Position numbers and translations under genes: made by a program
The notes under the pieces: model-generated
The model's input: the letters and a program-made list of their open reading frames with translations, nothing else
Databases searched by the model: none
What the model was told of the DNA's origin: nothing
Shown here: positions 17,277 to 25,642 of the stretch, piece after piece
How the letters are laid out: each line of letters opens with the position of its first letter
How positions within the stretch are numbered: the first letter of the stretch is position 1
Source of the DNA: Chitinophagaceae bacterium
GTDB lineage: Bacteria; Bacteroidota; Bacteroidia; Chitinophagales; Chitinophagaceae
Length of the DNA stretch: 43,197 nucleotides
Direction: 5' to 3'
Assembly (NCBI GenBank): GCA_025933775.1
Contig: JAICZH010000017.1
Coordinates: forward strand, 1-43,197

Positions 17277-17812
17277 TTCTTTTCAATCTTTTTCTGTAGC
17301 ATTTCCGCATGTGCCAGGTGAGCCTTTAGAGTAGGTACTACATCCTGTAATAATTTTTTTAATTCTGCATTTTGAGCTTGAGGAATTAACAAACCTTCCA
17401 CGGTGCTTATAACCGCCTTATGATATGCAACTTCATTATCTATATATGCTTTATCAAAAGCTTTTGCAGGTTTTGCAATCAATTGTTTTTTTGTTTTTTC
17501 TGCATCAGATAAAAGTTTACGGCTTACTGCATTGTCTTTTGGAGTAACTTTTAATTTTGTAACCAATGCCACAGCCTGATTAATTACCGCAGTATGATCG
17601 TCGCTCATTGTTTGTGCAAATTTTAATACATCTGAATTTTTTGATCTGGTCAATGCAATCTTGGCATAGTTAACATCTACTTGATTAGCCGTAACTGCTA
17701 CAGAAGCTATTTCAGGATCTGTTAGTTTAGGATTTTTTTGTGCATACGCAGATCCAAAAACTATAATTGAGCATACAACTATAGCCATATTTAATTTCAT
17801 AAACTGTTTCAT
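17273..17812 (-). CDS. DUF4142 secreted protein
   Basis: 179 residues with a signal peptide ending near SAYAQ. The mature part is a helical-bundle DUF4142 domain, ferritin/four-helix-like: VTANQVDVNYAKIALTRSKNSDVLKFAQTMSDDHTAVINQAVALVTKL, and later YIDNEVAYHKAVISTVEGLLI and LAHAEMLQKKI. DUF4142 proteins are periplasmic and often associated with stress responses; molecular function unknown. It is first in a two-gene operon with the cupredoxin, and its upstream region carries the same promoter motif as the ECF sigma gene and folE. Confidence 0.92.
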   Translation of the reverse strand: MKQFMKLNMAIVVCSIIVFGSAYAQKNPKLTDPEIASVAVTANQVDVNYAKIALTRSKNSDVLKFAQTMSDDHTAVINQAVALVTKLKVTPKDNAVSRKLLSDAEKTKKQLIAKPAKAFDKAYIDNEVAYHKAVISTVEGLLIPQAQNAELKKLLQDVVPTLKAHLAHAEMLQKKIEKK

Positions 17813-17847
17813 AATTTTTTATTTTTTTATTTGTTTATAACCTATTG

Positions 17848-17873
17848 GAGTAACTGTTTAAGGAAAGGTTACA
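17848..17873 (-). promoter_or_regulatory. ECF-type promoter of the DUF4142-cupredoxin operon
   Basis: Minus strand reads TGTAACCTT, 11 nt spacer, TTACTC; the -10 side is 36 nt from the start codon. Identical elements with identical spacing lie upstream of the sigma factor gene and folE. Confidence 0.75.
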
Positions 17874-17923
17874 AAAGGGAGATAAAAATTTGAGCAAAAA
17901 AATAACGGAATTGATAATGGCTT

Positions 17924-18598
17924 TTAAAGTATCTTTTTCATTACTGCATTTACTATTTTATCGCAATAGGTAAGATTAAATTCATAAATATCTTCAGGCG
18001 AATAAATTTTTTCTATTTCTTTTCGCAGCATCATTTTAGCGCGGTTCAATCTTACTTTTACATTCGATGAAGTGATGTTGAGTAACTCAGCAGTATCGGC
18101 CACACTCAAGCCGGTAAGCTGCCGCAGCGTAAATGTAATTCTGTAATCTTCAGGAATATTTTTTAAAGCAGCTTCAATTACATTTTTTAATTCTTTATTA
18201 ATAAAAGAGCTATCCGGATTATCATGGCTTGTGGTAAGAAACATGGAACCGGTTTTTTTATTCACAGATATTTCCACAGCAGGTTTATTGATGAGGTAAT
18301 TTATTTTTTTAGATTTATGATAACATTGGTTGAGCATAATTCTTATTATCCATGTTTTAAAAGATGAGCGGTTTTCAAACTTAGCAAGGTTTTGAAAAAT
18401 ATTAATGAAAGCCTCTTGCATCAGGTCTTCCGTATCCTGGTGATTGTAACCGTAACCTCTTCCTACTTTATACAAATCCGGATTGTACCTGCGAATTAAT
18501 AATTCAAACAATGCTGTATTGCCCGATATAATTTCACTTATAATCTCTTTGTCGGGAAACTGCAGTGTGTTCTTATATGCAAAGCCATAATTCATCAT
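17924..18598 (-). CDS. ECF-family RNA polymerase sigma factor
   Basis: 224 residues. Sigma region 2 is visible as LFELLIRRYNPDLYKVGRGYGYNHQDTEDLMQEAFINIFQNLAKFENRSSFKTWI; region 4 is IPEDYRITFTLRQLTGLSVADTAELLNITSSNVKVRLNRAKMMLRKE with its helix-turn-helix. A C-terminal tail (YEFNLTYCDKIVNAVMKKIL) is common in Bacteroidota ECF factors. No anti-sigma gene is adjacent. The gene's own upstream region contains TGTAACCTT-N11-TTACTC, also found before folE and the DUF4142 operon, so it is probably autoregulated and controls its neighbours (inference from the shared motif). Confidence 0.95.
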   Translation of the reverse strand: MMNYGFAYKNTLQFPDKEIISEIISGNTALFELLIRRYNPDLYKVGRGYGYNHQDTEDLMQEAFINIFQNLAKFENRSSFKTWIIRIMLNQCYHKSKKINYLINKPAVEISVNKKTGSMFLTTSHDNPDSSFINKELKNVIEAALKNIPEDYRITFTLRQLTGLSVADTAELLNITSSNVKVRLNRAKMMLRKEIEKIYSPEDIYEFNLTYCDKIVNAVMKKIL

Positions 18599-18652
18599 TA
18601 CTATTTCTATTTTTAAAATTGATTTTTTTAAAAAAATAACTCAATTAATATA

Positions 18653-18678
18653 GAGTAAATAACTGGCAGAAGGTTACA
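18653..18678 (-). promoter_or_regulatory. ECF-type promoter of the sigma factor gene
   Basis: TGTAACCTT-N11-TTACTC on the minus strand, 55 nt upstream of the sigma gene start; same motif and spacing as the two neighbouring promoters, suggesting autoregulation. Confidence 0.75.
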
Positions 18679-18723
18679 ACTTATTTATTTTTATACAAAA
18701 TTCAAAAAAATAATTTTAATGCA

Positions 18724-19395
18724 TTAACCGATTGCATTTAAAAATTCATTTTTTATTTCAGGCAATAAAAATTTACCTCCATAAAAAGAAGTGATTGTGC
18801 TGCTGTTGGTATCTTTCACTCCTCTCGATGCAACGCAAAAATGCACGGCGTCAATAACCACAGCAACGTCTTCAGTGTGCAACACCCGTTTCAGTTCTTC
18901 AGCAATTTGGTTGGTAAGTTTTTCTTGTACTTGTGGCCTTTTGCAATAATATTCCACAATGCGATTGATCTTTGACAAGCCAATAATTTTTCCGCTTGAA
19001 AAGTAGGCCACATGCGCTTTTCCGGCGATCGGAACAAAATGATGCTCGCAACAAGTATAAATGGTAATATTTTTTTCAACCAGCATTTGGTTATACTGGT
19101 ATTTATTTTCAAAAAGAGTAATAACTGGTTTATTTTTTATTTGCAATCCACTGAACATTTCTTTTACATACATTTTAGCCACCCGATGAGGGGTTTGTTT
19201 CAAACTATCGTCGTGCATGTTCAGCCCAAGAAGTAACATGATTTGTTTAAAATGATCGCTGATTAATTTTATTTTAGTTTCATCATCTGGCTCAGCTTCA
19301 TTAATATGCTGTAATCGTTCGTTTGTAATGCTATTTATTTTTTTTAATTCTATTTCATCAAACCCTGCTGAAAAAATATTTCCATTTTGATCCAT
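18724..19395 (-). CDS. folE: GTP cyclohydrolase I
   Basis: 223 residues. It converts GTP to 7,8-dihydroneopterin triphosphate, the first step of tetrahydrofolate/pterin (or, via QueD, queuosine) synthesis. Signatures: TPHRVAKMYVKEMFSGL, the zinc Cys-His pair in TCCEHHFVPIAGKAHVAYF, GLSKINRIVEYYCKRPQVQE, and VHFCVASRGVKDTNSSTITSFYGG with the second zinc Cys. The N-terminal roughly 40-residue extension is normal for the family. Its promoter carries the ECF motif found before the sigma gene, which is an unusual setting for a housekeeping gene and suggests an inducible second copy or stress-linked pterin synthesis. Confidence 0.97.
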   Translation of the reverse strand: MDQNGNIFSAGFDEIELKKINSITNERLQHINEAEPDDETKIKLISDHFKQIMLLLGLNMHDDSLKQTPHRVAKMYVKEMFSGLQIKNKPVITLFENKYQYNQMLVEKNITIYTCCEHHFVPIAGKAHVAYFSSGKIIGLSKINRIVEYYCKRPQVQEKLTNQIAEELKRVLHTEDVAVVIDAVHFCVASRGVKDTNSSTITSFYGGKFLLPEIKNEFLNAIG

Positions 19396-19430
19396 TAGCT
19401 TTAATTTAATTATTTTTTATTTATAGTATT

Positions 19431-19456
19431 GAGTAAATAAAAAACAAAAGGTTACA
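19431..19456 (-). promoter_or_regulatory. ECF-type promoter of folE
   Basis: TGTAACCTT-N11-TTACTC on the minus strand, 36 nt upstream of the folE start; the third copy of the motif in about 1.6 kb and the same distance to the ATG as in the DUF4142 operon. Confidence 0.75.
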
Positions 19457-19614
19457 AAACAAATGCTTTTATATTTTCAATGTGTATGTTTTCAATAATT
19501 TTTAAAAAAATATATTCAATAAACCCGTGAGGCGATTAACGTTGCCAGTGTTGCGTTGGCGGGGACAGATAACTATATACGAGTTAGACCATAAGACCAT
19601 AAAAAAATATTTTT

Positions 19615-19980
19615 TTAATATTTAGGCATGTAGGCAGAAGGTGGGAAAAAACCATAATAATATTGTATAACTATAAAAATAGCTGTAAATACTATTGCTT
19701 TAAAAAGTATATTTAAAATATGAAACCATAAGGGGGGTATAATAATTGTTTTACCATTTTCTACTTTTTTAAATATATGAGCAGAAATCCTATCCATTAA
19801 TTCTGAAATACAGTAACCTGCTGCACCCCCGATAAATAATATTAAACCTAAACCGCCATAGCGATAACCGAAACCATGAGGAATTGAAACTATTAATACT
19901 GTTATGCCAGATAGCATAACCCAGAAAAATAAACCAAATCTTTGAACATTGCTATCTTTTATTAAATCTTCTAAACCCAT
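19615..19980 (-). CDS. small membrane protein of unknown function
   Basis: 121 residues with three hydrophobic helices (about 14-33, 41-60 and 87-108) and a short basic/polar loop (RISAHIFKKVENGKTIIIPP). No family recognised. Its start overlaps the end of a 48-residue basic ORF by 10 nt, so the two are probably co-translated. The pair is flanked by GC-rich repeat islands (19525-19570 and 20141-20174) like those near other accessory genes in the window, suggesting acquired cargo (inference). Confidence 0.75.
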   Translation of the reverse strand: MGLEDLIKDSNVQRFGLFFWVMLSGITVLIVSIPHGFGYRYGGLGLILFIGGAAGYCISELMDRISAHIFKKVENGKTIIIPPLWFHILNILFKAIVFTAIFIVIQYYYGFFPPSAYMPKY

Positions 19981-20117
19981 AAATTATTTTTTATTATTTT
20001 TCTTATTGTCTTTCTTTTTGGTTTAGGATTTCTTTTTACAGATGCAGCCATAATATTGTGAAAGAGATTAGATGATTCTTTTGCTGGTTTCTTGTCCTCT
20101 TTCTTATTTTTTACCAT
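19971..20117 (-). CDS. small basic protein of unknown function
   Basis: 48 residues, lysine/arginine-rich: an N-terminal KNKKEDKKPAKE tract, a short hydrophobic NLFHNIMAASV stretch, and a basic tail (KRNPKPKRKTIRKIIK). The TAG stop lies inside the start of the downstream membrane-protein gene (10-nt overlap). A TATATTTG box ends 4 nt before its ATG, implying an almost leaderless mRNA. I know similar short lysine-rich ORFs ending a conserved ASVK-NPKPK motif in other Bacteroidota, always unassigned. DNA-, RNA- or membrane-binding roles are only speculation. Confidence 0.6.
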   Translation of the reverse strand: MVKNKKEDKKPAKESSNLFHNIMAASVKRNPKPKRKTIRKIIKNNLWV

Positions 20118-20121
20118 TGTA

Positions 20122-20129
20122 CAAATATA
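20122..20129 (-). promoter_or_regulatory. -7 box of the small basic protein operon
   Basis: TATATTTG (TAnnTTTG consensus) on the minus strand, only 4 nt before the ATG at 20117. No clear TTG lies at -33. Confidence 0.5.
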
Positions 20130-20150
20130 ATTAATAAATTAGCGTTAACC

Positions 20151-20174
20151 GTGGCCCGTGTCCTCACCGGCCAC
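20151..20174. repeat. 24-nt imperfect palindrome, family R2 (copy 2)
   Basis: GTGGCCCGTG-TCCT-CACCGGCCAC: 9 of 10 bp pair around a TCCT loop. The core GTGTCCTCACC is shared with 36199-36214 (reverse strand) and loosely with 12186-12243. It sits in the divergent gap between the accessory pair and the ClC gene. Confidence 0.6.
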
Positions 20175-20286
20175 TTTCCAATTCAATGATATTCTTTAAA
20201 TATATTTTATCAAAAAAAATTTAAGTTTTGCATCAAATTATCTAAAGTGTAAATGGATTAAAATTTACAAAACATGATTTATATCA

Positions 20287-20294
20287 TATTTTTG
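20287..20294 (+). promoter_or_regulatory. candidate -7 box of the ClC gene
   Basis: TATTTTTG fits TAnnTTTG and lies 26 nt before the ATG at 20320. No good -33 TTG is visible, so support is moderate. Confidence 0.42.
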
Positions 20295-20319
20295 CACGCA
20301 AAAGAACAGAAAGAGATTC

Positions 20320-22212
20320 ATGAAAAAATATGAAAGACCTGAAAATGGAATACCTATTTCAATTTCCCTGCAACCCACTCTCGAGGCTGAAAGCATTCCC
20401 CGCCCTGTAATTGCTGACAAAAACAGGGTGCTCACCATATCGTTTCTGTCTGTAATAGTAGCCATTTGCATCAGCTTCATTGCAAAATTTTTAATTTATT
20501 TAATTAATCTTGTTACCAATATTTCTTTTTATGGCAATTGGTCTATTGCCGGTAATAGCCCTGCCAATAATTCAATTGGTTTATATGTAATCATAATCCC
20601 GGTTATTGGTGGAATTGTTGTAGGTCTCATGGCATTATTTGGATCAAAAGCAATAAGAGGGCACGGCATTCCCGAAGCCATGGAACAAATTTTAACCAAT
20701 CAAAGTAAAATAAAACCAACAGTTACTTATTTAAAACCAATTTCATCCGCTATTGCAATCGGCACTGGTGGCCCGTTTGGCGCCGAAGGACCGATCATTG
20801 CTACCGGCGGCGCTTTAGGAAGCACCTTGGGACAGCTTTTAAAAATAACACACAACGAAAGAAAAATATTATTAGCTGCCGGTTCTACGGCGGGCATGGC
20901 TGCCATTTTTGGAAGCCCCGTAGCCGGTATTTTTTTAGCAATAGAATTATTGCTTTTTGAATTTTCTCCACGTTCTATCATTCCTGTTGCATTAGCTTGT
21001 ATAACGGGCGCTGCGGGGCATCATTTATTATTTGGCGCAGGCCCTGTATTTGAAATGAGCAAACTGATCGAAACACCTTCCAACACTGCGCTTGCGGCGT
21101 ATAGTGTTATGGGAGTTGTAATTGGTTTCTTTTCGGTAGCAGTTACAAAAATTGTTTATTTAATTGAAGATGGTTTTGAAAAACTTCCTATACATTGGAT
21201 GTGGTGGCCGGCAATCGGCGGTTTAGCAGTTGGCATCATTGGTTATTTTTCTCCGCGTACGCTTGGCGTTGGTTACAATAATATTACCGATATACTTTCT
21301 GTAAACCTCACGATGCGTATTATACTAAATCTTTGTTTGCTTAAATTTATTTCGTGGGCAGTTGCATTAGGTAGCGGTACTTCTGGTGGAACGCTTGCCC
21401 CGTTATTAACGATAGGAGGCGCTACAGGTGTGCTTTTGGGAAGTTTTGTAATTTATTTATTTCCTGCATCGGGAGTTAGTTTGCCGCTGGCTGCATTAGT
21501 GGGCATGTCGGCTTTATTTGCCGGAGCCTCACGGGCATTTTTAACTTCTATTATTTTTGCATTGGAAACCACGCATCAATCCAATGCATTATTGCCATTG
21601 CTTGCCACATGCGGAGCATCTTATATTGTATCGTACTTTTTTATGGAAAGTACTATTATGACTGAAAAGATTTCAAGAAGAGGTGTAAAAACACCCGATT
21701 CGTATGAGCCGGATATTCTTGAAAAAATTACGGTAGAAAATGTAATGGAAAAAAACGGTCTTATCATCAGCGACGACACGCCCGTAAGTGAAGTACTGAA
21801 TTGGCTTGACAAAGAACCGGATTATAAAAGTAATTATTTTATAGTTTCAAATAAAAACGGCGAATACAAAGGCATTGTAAGCTCCTCTAATTTGTTTAAT
21901 AAAATGCATAAAGCAGATACTTTAACAGGAGCGCTCATAAAACGAAAAAATATTTCGGTGCATGTTGATAACAGCCTGCGAACTGCAGTAGAATTAATGG
22001 CAAAAGAAAATTTAGACGTATTGCCTGTTTTATCTCAAGAAAATAATAAAGTAATTGGCATTTTATCTTATCATAATATCATTGCCAGCTACAAAAAAGG
22101 TATGGATGATAATATAAAAAAACGCCCCGACATTTCTTTAAAAAGAAGAGGGTTGAGGATTTTGGTTCGTGGCCAAAAATTAATAAGCAATATTAAAAGT
22201 ATGGCAGAATAA
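20320..22212 (+). CDS. ClC-family chloride channel/antiporter with CBS domains
   Basis: 630 residues. About ten to twelve hydrophobic helices carry the ClC selectivity motifs: RGHGIPEA (variant of GSGIP), GPFGAEGPI with the gating glutamate (variant GKEGP), and GSGTSGGTLAPL (variant GSFSGG). After the membrane domain, two CBS modules follow (about 465-590: VENVMEKNGLIISDDTPVSEVLNWL and LRTAVELMAKENLDVLPVL), likely nucleotide-sensing. The variant SerCen loop (GHG instead of GSG) is worth noting for ion selectivity. Integral inner-membrane protein. It is convergent with the nuo operon, with only 22 nt between stop codons. Confidence 0.94.
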   Translation: MKKYERPENGIPISISLQPTLEAESIPRPVIADKNRVLTISFLSVIVAICISFIAKFLIYLINLVTNISFYGNWSIAGNSPANNSIGLYVIIIPVIGGIVVGLMALFGSKAIRGHGIPEAMEQILTNQSKIKPTVTYLKPISSAIAIGTGGPFGAEGPIIATGGALGSTLGQLLKITHNERKILLAAGSTAGMAAIFGSPVAGIFLAIELLLFEFSPRSIIPVALACITGAAGHHLLFGAGPVFEMSKLIETPSNTALAAYSVMGVVIGFFSVAVTKIVYLIEDGFEKLPIHWMWWPAIGGLAVGIIGYFSPRTLGVGYNNITDILSVNLTMRIILNLCLLKFISWAVALGSGTSGGTLAPLLTIGGATGVLLGSFVIYLFPASGVSLPLAALVGMSALFAGASRAFLTSIIFALETTHQSNALLPLLATCGASYIVSYFFMESTIMTEKISRRGVKTPDSYEPDILEKITVENVMEKNGLIISDDTPVSEVLNWLDKEPDYKSNYFIVSNKNGEYKGIVSSSNLFNKMHKADTLTGALIKRKNISVHVDNSLRTAVELMAKENLDVLPVLSQENNKVIGILSYHNIIASYKKGMDDNIKKRPDISLKRRGLRILVRGQKLISNIKSMAE

Positions 22213-22234
22213 TATTTTATTCGATACAAAGAAA

Positions 22235-22621
22235 TTAAGCCTTTCTTTTTTCAAAATAAGGGACTTCATCATGGCTTATATTTTCTTTCTGTTCCCAATA
22301 AGCTAATGTAATTACATGCCCATCGGGAGTTTTTAAAAGCCTTCCAAAAATGGCATTGATGGGATTAAATGTATAATCAGTTACGCCTACAATAAATGTT
22401 TCAGCAACAGGAGAAGGTGTTGTTGCAATTTCTGTTGAATCTTTTGTAACCTGCGCCGGGGCTGCTTTTGGAGGAGGCGAAGGAACTACCACCACTTCAA
22501 ATCCATTATATGCTAATATTTTTTTTAAAAAAGCAACTCTTTCTGCAGATACATCTTTTTCAACAATTCCGCATTTTATTCCGTTCAATTCTTCAAACAA
22601 ATGATTTTTATTTATTGCCAT
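22235..22621 (-). CDS. small conserved protein downstream of nuoN, unknown function
   Basis: 128 residues, soluble. An N-terminal part (HLFEELNGIKCGIVEKDVSAERVAFLKKILAYNGFEVVVVPSP) looks like an alpha/beta fold, followed by an Ala/Pro-rich linker (about 50-70) and a C-terminal part (FIVGVTDYTFNPINAIFGRLLKTPDGHVITLAYWEQKE). No family motif recognised. It starts 5 nt after nuoN, so it is the last gene of the nuo transcript. A role in complex I assembly or an unrelated passenger cannot be distinguished. Confidence 0.8.
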   Translation of the reverse strand: MAINKNHLFEELNGIKCGIVEKDVSAERVAFLKKILAYNGFEVVVVPSPPPKAAPAQVTKDSTEIATTPSPVAETFIVGVTDYTFNPINAIFGRLLKTPDGHVITLAYWEQKENISHDEVPYFEKRKA

Positions 22622-22626
22622 AACTA

Positions 22627-24024
22627 TTAACTTAATGATTGTATATAATCATAAATCCAGCTTAACATTCCTGCCAATATAATGCCGGCAGAACAAATGA
22701 TCAATGCAAATTTAGTTGATGGATGAATATTTATTTTTTCTAAAGGGTTTTCATTTTTATCCATAAACATTGATCGTATTACTTTTAAATAATAATACAA
22801 CGATACAATCATATTTAACGCAGCAAAAAGAATAAATCCATAATTAGCATTAGATGCGCCCGCGTTTAATAAAAATAATTTACCAAAAAAACCGGCAAGC
22901 GGCGGAATGCCGGCCAAAGAAAATAAAGCCAGCGCCATTACCCAGCACAATACCGGATTGGTTTTATACAAATTTTTATAATCGTCAATTTTTTCTTTTC
23001 CTGTTTGTGATGAAATGGCCGCCGCAACGCCAAATGCAGCAAGGTTGGATAAAATATAAATTAAAATAAAATAAACAACCGAAGATGTTCCCTGCTGAGA
23101 ATTACCCGAAACGCCCACTAAAATAAAACCCATTTGCGCAATAGATGAAAAAGCAAGAAAGCGTTTTATGTTTTGTTGTCGCAATGCAAAAAGATTTCCA
23201 ACAATCATCGTTATGATTGATAAAAGCATAATTATATTATACCAAACTTCATGCATTGGCTGAAATACTTTATACAACACCGAAATAAAAACAAATGCAA
23301 CACCTCCTTTTGAAATTACTGATAAAAAAGAAGTGGCTGCAATTGGGGAACCTTCATACACATCTGCCGTCCATAAATGAAAAGGAACGATGGATAACTT
23401 AAATGCGAATGCAGTTATTACAAATACCAAAGCAAGTATTTGTAAAAAATTTCCGTTGAGCTGTGCGGGAAGTTCAGTAAAATTGATAGTGCCGGTGGCG
23501 CCATAAATTAAAGAAATGCCAAACAAAAAAATACCCGAAGAAAAAGCTGACGATAAGATCATTTTCATAGCAGCTTCTGAAGATATTTTTTTTTCAAGAT
23601 CAAAATTACTCATCGCCGCCAGTGGAATAGTTGCCAGTTCAAGCGATAAAAAAAACATCAAAAAATTGCCGCTCGAAATAAGGAAATCCAGTCCCAGCAA
23701 GGAAGACAGCATCAATAAAAAAAATTCAGACAAATGTTCGGTATTCATAAACCAATCAGCAAATAATAAAGAAATAAGATACACGCCAAAATTCAAAATG
23801 CATTTTTGAAATGCAATTAATTCATCGGTATGATACATGCCATCGAAAAGAATACCCGATGTATTGAAAAAAAATGCCGCCAAAAAATTTAACAACAACA
23901 AAACCTGAATAATTAATAAAAGCAAATCATTTTTTATTGTGCCGCTCAATTTTATAAACAGCAATATAAAAATGATAACTGTTATCATCAACTCAGGTTT
24001 CATCAATATAAAAAATTCATTCAT
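22627..24024 (-). CDS. nuoN: NADH-quinone oxidoreductase subunit N
   Basis: 465 residues, about fourteen transmembrane helices, one of three antiporter-like proton-pumping subunits of complex I. Signatures: FFLSLELATIPLAAMSNF (essential Glu), AFKLSIVPFHLWTADVYEGSP (conserved Lys and loop), and FLAFSSIAQMGFILVG. It lies 10 nt after nuoM, the last nuo gene. Confidence 0.96.
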   Translation of the reverse strand: MNEFFILMKPELMITVIIFILLFIKLSGTIKNDLLLLIIQVLLLLNFLAAFFFNTSGILFDGMYHTDELIAFQKCILNFGVYLISLLFADWFMNTEHLSEFFLLMLSSLLGLDFLISSGNFLMFFLSLELATIPLAAMSNFDLEKKISSEAAMKMILSSAFSSGIFLFGISLIYGATGTINFTELPAQLNGNFLQILALVFVITAFAFKLSIVPFHLWTADVYEGSPIAATSFLSVISKGGVAFVFISVLYKVFQPMHEVWYNIIMLLSIITMIVGNLFALRQQNIKRFLAFSSIAQMGFILVGVSGNSQQGTSSVVYFILIYILSNLAAFGVAAAISSQTGKEKIDDYKNLYKTNPVLCWVMALALFSLAGIPPLAGFFGKLFLLNAGASNANYGFILFAALNMIVSLYYYLKVIRSMFMDKNENPLEKINIHPSTKFALIICSAGIILAGMLSWIYDYIQSLS

Positions 24025-24034
24025 TCAAATTATT

Positions 24035-25516
24035 TTAATGCGGCATTGATAATTTCTGCATAATAATTTCTGCGCCGGGCTTTATTAAATCATTTATCCA
24101 AAAAGGCGCAATGCCAATAGCTAATATTCCTGTTACCAAAATAATTGCCGCTAATTTTTCATTCCACCTGGCATCTTTTAAATTCAAATAACTTTCTTTA
24201 ATTGGTCCCATGGCCGTTTTGCTGATGGCGCGTAAAATATATACTGCAGTTACTACAATGCTCATACATGCTAAAACAGTTGCAAAGCGATGAAAAAAAT
24301 CAGGATGTTCCCAACCGCCCATAAACACAGTTACTTCAGCCACAAAACCACTGAGGCCGGGTAATCCCAACGAACAGAATCCCACAATAAAAAATACCGT
24401 TGTAATAAATGGCATTACTTTCAGCAAGCCGCCCATTTCATTTATTTGCCTGGTGTGGGTGCGTTCATAAATCATTCCTATCACTGCAAAAAAAAGAGCT
24501 GTCATTACGCCATGACTTACCATTTGAATTACTGCGCCCGTTATGGCAGTTTGGGTTAACATACCAATGCCAAATAAAACAAAACCCACATGACTGATGG
24601 AAGAATAAGCATTCATGTATTTAAGATCTTTCTGCATCATAGTTGCGAACGCTCCATATAAAATGGCAATCGTTGACAGCACGATAATTATATTCGCATA
24701 TTCTTTTGCAGCAATGGGCATAAGGTACACGGCTACGCGCAAACAGCCATAACCCCCTAACTTCATAGATATACCGGCTAAAAACATAGAACCTGCTGTG
24801 GGCGCGGATGAATGCCCATCGGGAACCCATGTATGAAAAGGAAATAGAGCAGTGAATACGCCAAAACCTACAAACAATAATGGAAAACAAATGCGTTGTA
24901 TATAAACCGGAATTTCTGATTGAGATAATTCTATTAAATCGAAAGTTCTTTGCGAATTACTAAAATATAATCCAAGCATCCCTACCAAAACCAATGCAGA
25001 AGCGCCCATAAGCATTAGCGCTAATTTATTAGCAGCATATTCTTTTTTGCCGCTTCCCCAAATTCCGATTAATAAATATTTTGGGATCACTGCAATTTCC
25101 AAAAAGAAAAATAAAACAAAAAGATTAAGTGATAGAAAAAAACCATAAGCTCCAAAACTTAAAATCATTAGCATGAAATAAAATTCTTTTGTCATCTTTT
25201 CTGTGTTCCAGGAAACAAGCACACCAGCAATAACAACAAATGCAGTTAATAAAATCATGGCAATAGAAATACCGTCGACGCCCAAATGAAAGCTGATGTG
25301 CCATGAAGGAAACCATTCATATTTTTGTTGAAATAAAAATGAATCTGTATTACCGGATGCAATTTCATTTTTATAAACAAATAATAATATAAATGCTAAA
25401 ACAAGCTGAAAAGTGGCTCCGGACAAAGCGATCCATTTTACCTGTTGTTTCTTTTGCACCAACAAAACAGCAATGGAAGTAAGCAACGGAACGAGTATGA
25501 GCCAGAGTAAATTCAT
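24035..25516 (-). CDS. nuoM: NADH-quinone oxidoreductase subunit M
   Basis: 493 residues, about fourteen helices, antiporter-like proton-pumping subunit. Key motifs: FFFLEIAVIPKYLLIGIWG (conserved Glu), FPFHTWVPDGHSSAPTAGSMFLAGISMKLGGYG (conserved loop and Lys), and KYMNAYSSISHVGFVLFGIG. An ATG start after AT-rich DNA. The preceding gap to the nuoL stop (25517-25632) is not empty: it encodes the missing C-terminus of nuoL in the -1 frame. Confidence 0.96.
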   Translation of the reverse strand: MNLLWLILVPLLTSIAVLLVQKKQQVKWIALSGATFQLVLAFILLFVYKNEIASGNTDSFLFQQKYEWFPSWHISFHLGVDGISIAMILLTAFVVIAGVLVSWNTEKMTKEFYFMLMILSFGAYGFFLSLNLFVLFFFLEIAVIPKYLLIGIWGSGKKEYAANKLALMLMGASALVLVGMLGLYFSNSQRTFDLIELSQSEIPVYIQRICFPLLFVGFGVFTALFPFHTWVPDGHSSAPTAGSMFLAGISMKLGGYGCLRVAVYLMPIAAKEYANIIIVLSTIAILYGAFATMMQKDLKYMNAYSSISHVGFVLFGIGMLTQTAITGAVIQMVSHGVMTALFFAVIGMIYERTHTRQINEMGGLLKVMPFITTVFFIVGFCSLGLPGLSGFVAEVTVFMGGWEHPDFFHRFATVLACMSIVVTAVYILRAISKTAMGPIKESYLNLKDARWNEKLAAIILVTGILAIGIAPFWINDLIKPGAEIIMQKLSMPH

Positions 25517-25537
25517 TAAATGTTTTAAATTAAAATT

Positions 25538-25642
25538 TTATTTCCACCAATAAATAAATAAAACTGCCATTGCCAGCGCTGCTATTAAAAAGTAAACTGC
25601 ATACTGCTGCACTTTTCCAGATTGAATTCCTTTTATTTTTTT
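25538..25642 (-). other. C-terminal end of NuoL in the -1 frame
   Basis: Starting from the A7 run at 25636-25642, the -1 frame reads IKGIQSGKVQQYAVYF, then LIAALAMAVLFIYWWK and stop at 25538. This is the normal end of NuoL, a GKVQQYA motif plus a last transmembrane helix of about 20 residues. The annotated frame instead stops at TAA immediately after the A7 run. A single missing A (mutation or sequencing error) or slippage on A7 would explain it. Confidence 0.85.

Noticed and set aside
25538-25632. Separate small gene between nuoL and nuoM
   Set aside because: The frame has no proper start and continues the NuoL family sequence; it is the -1-frame end of nuoL.
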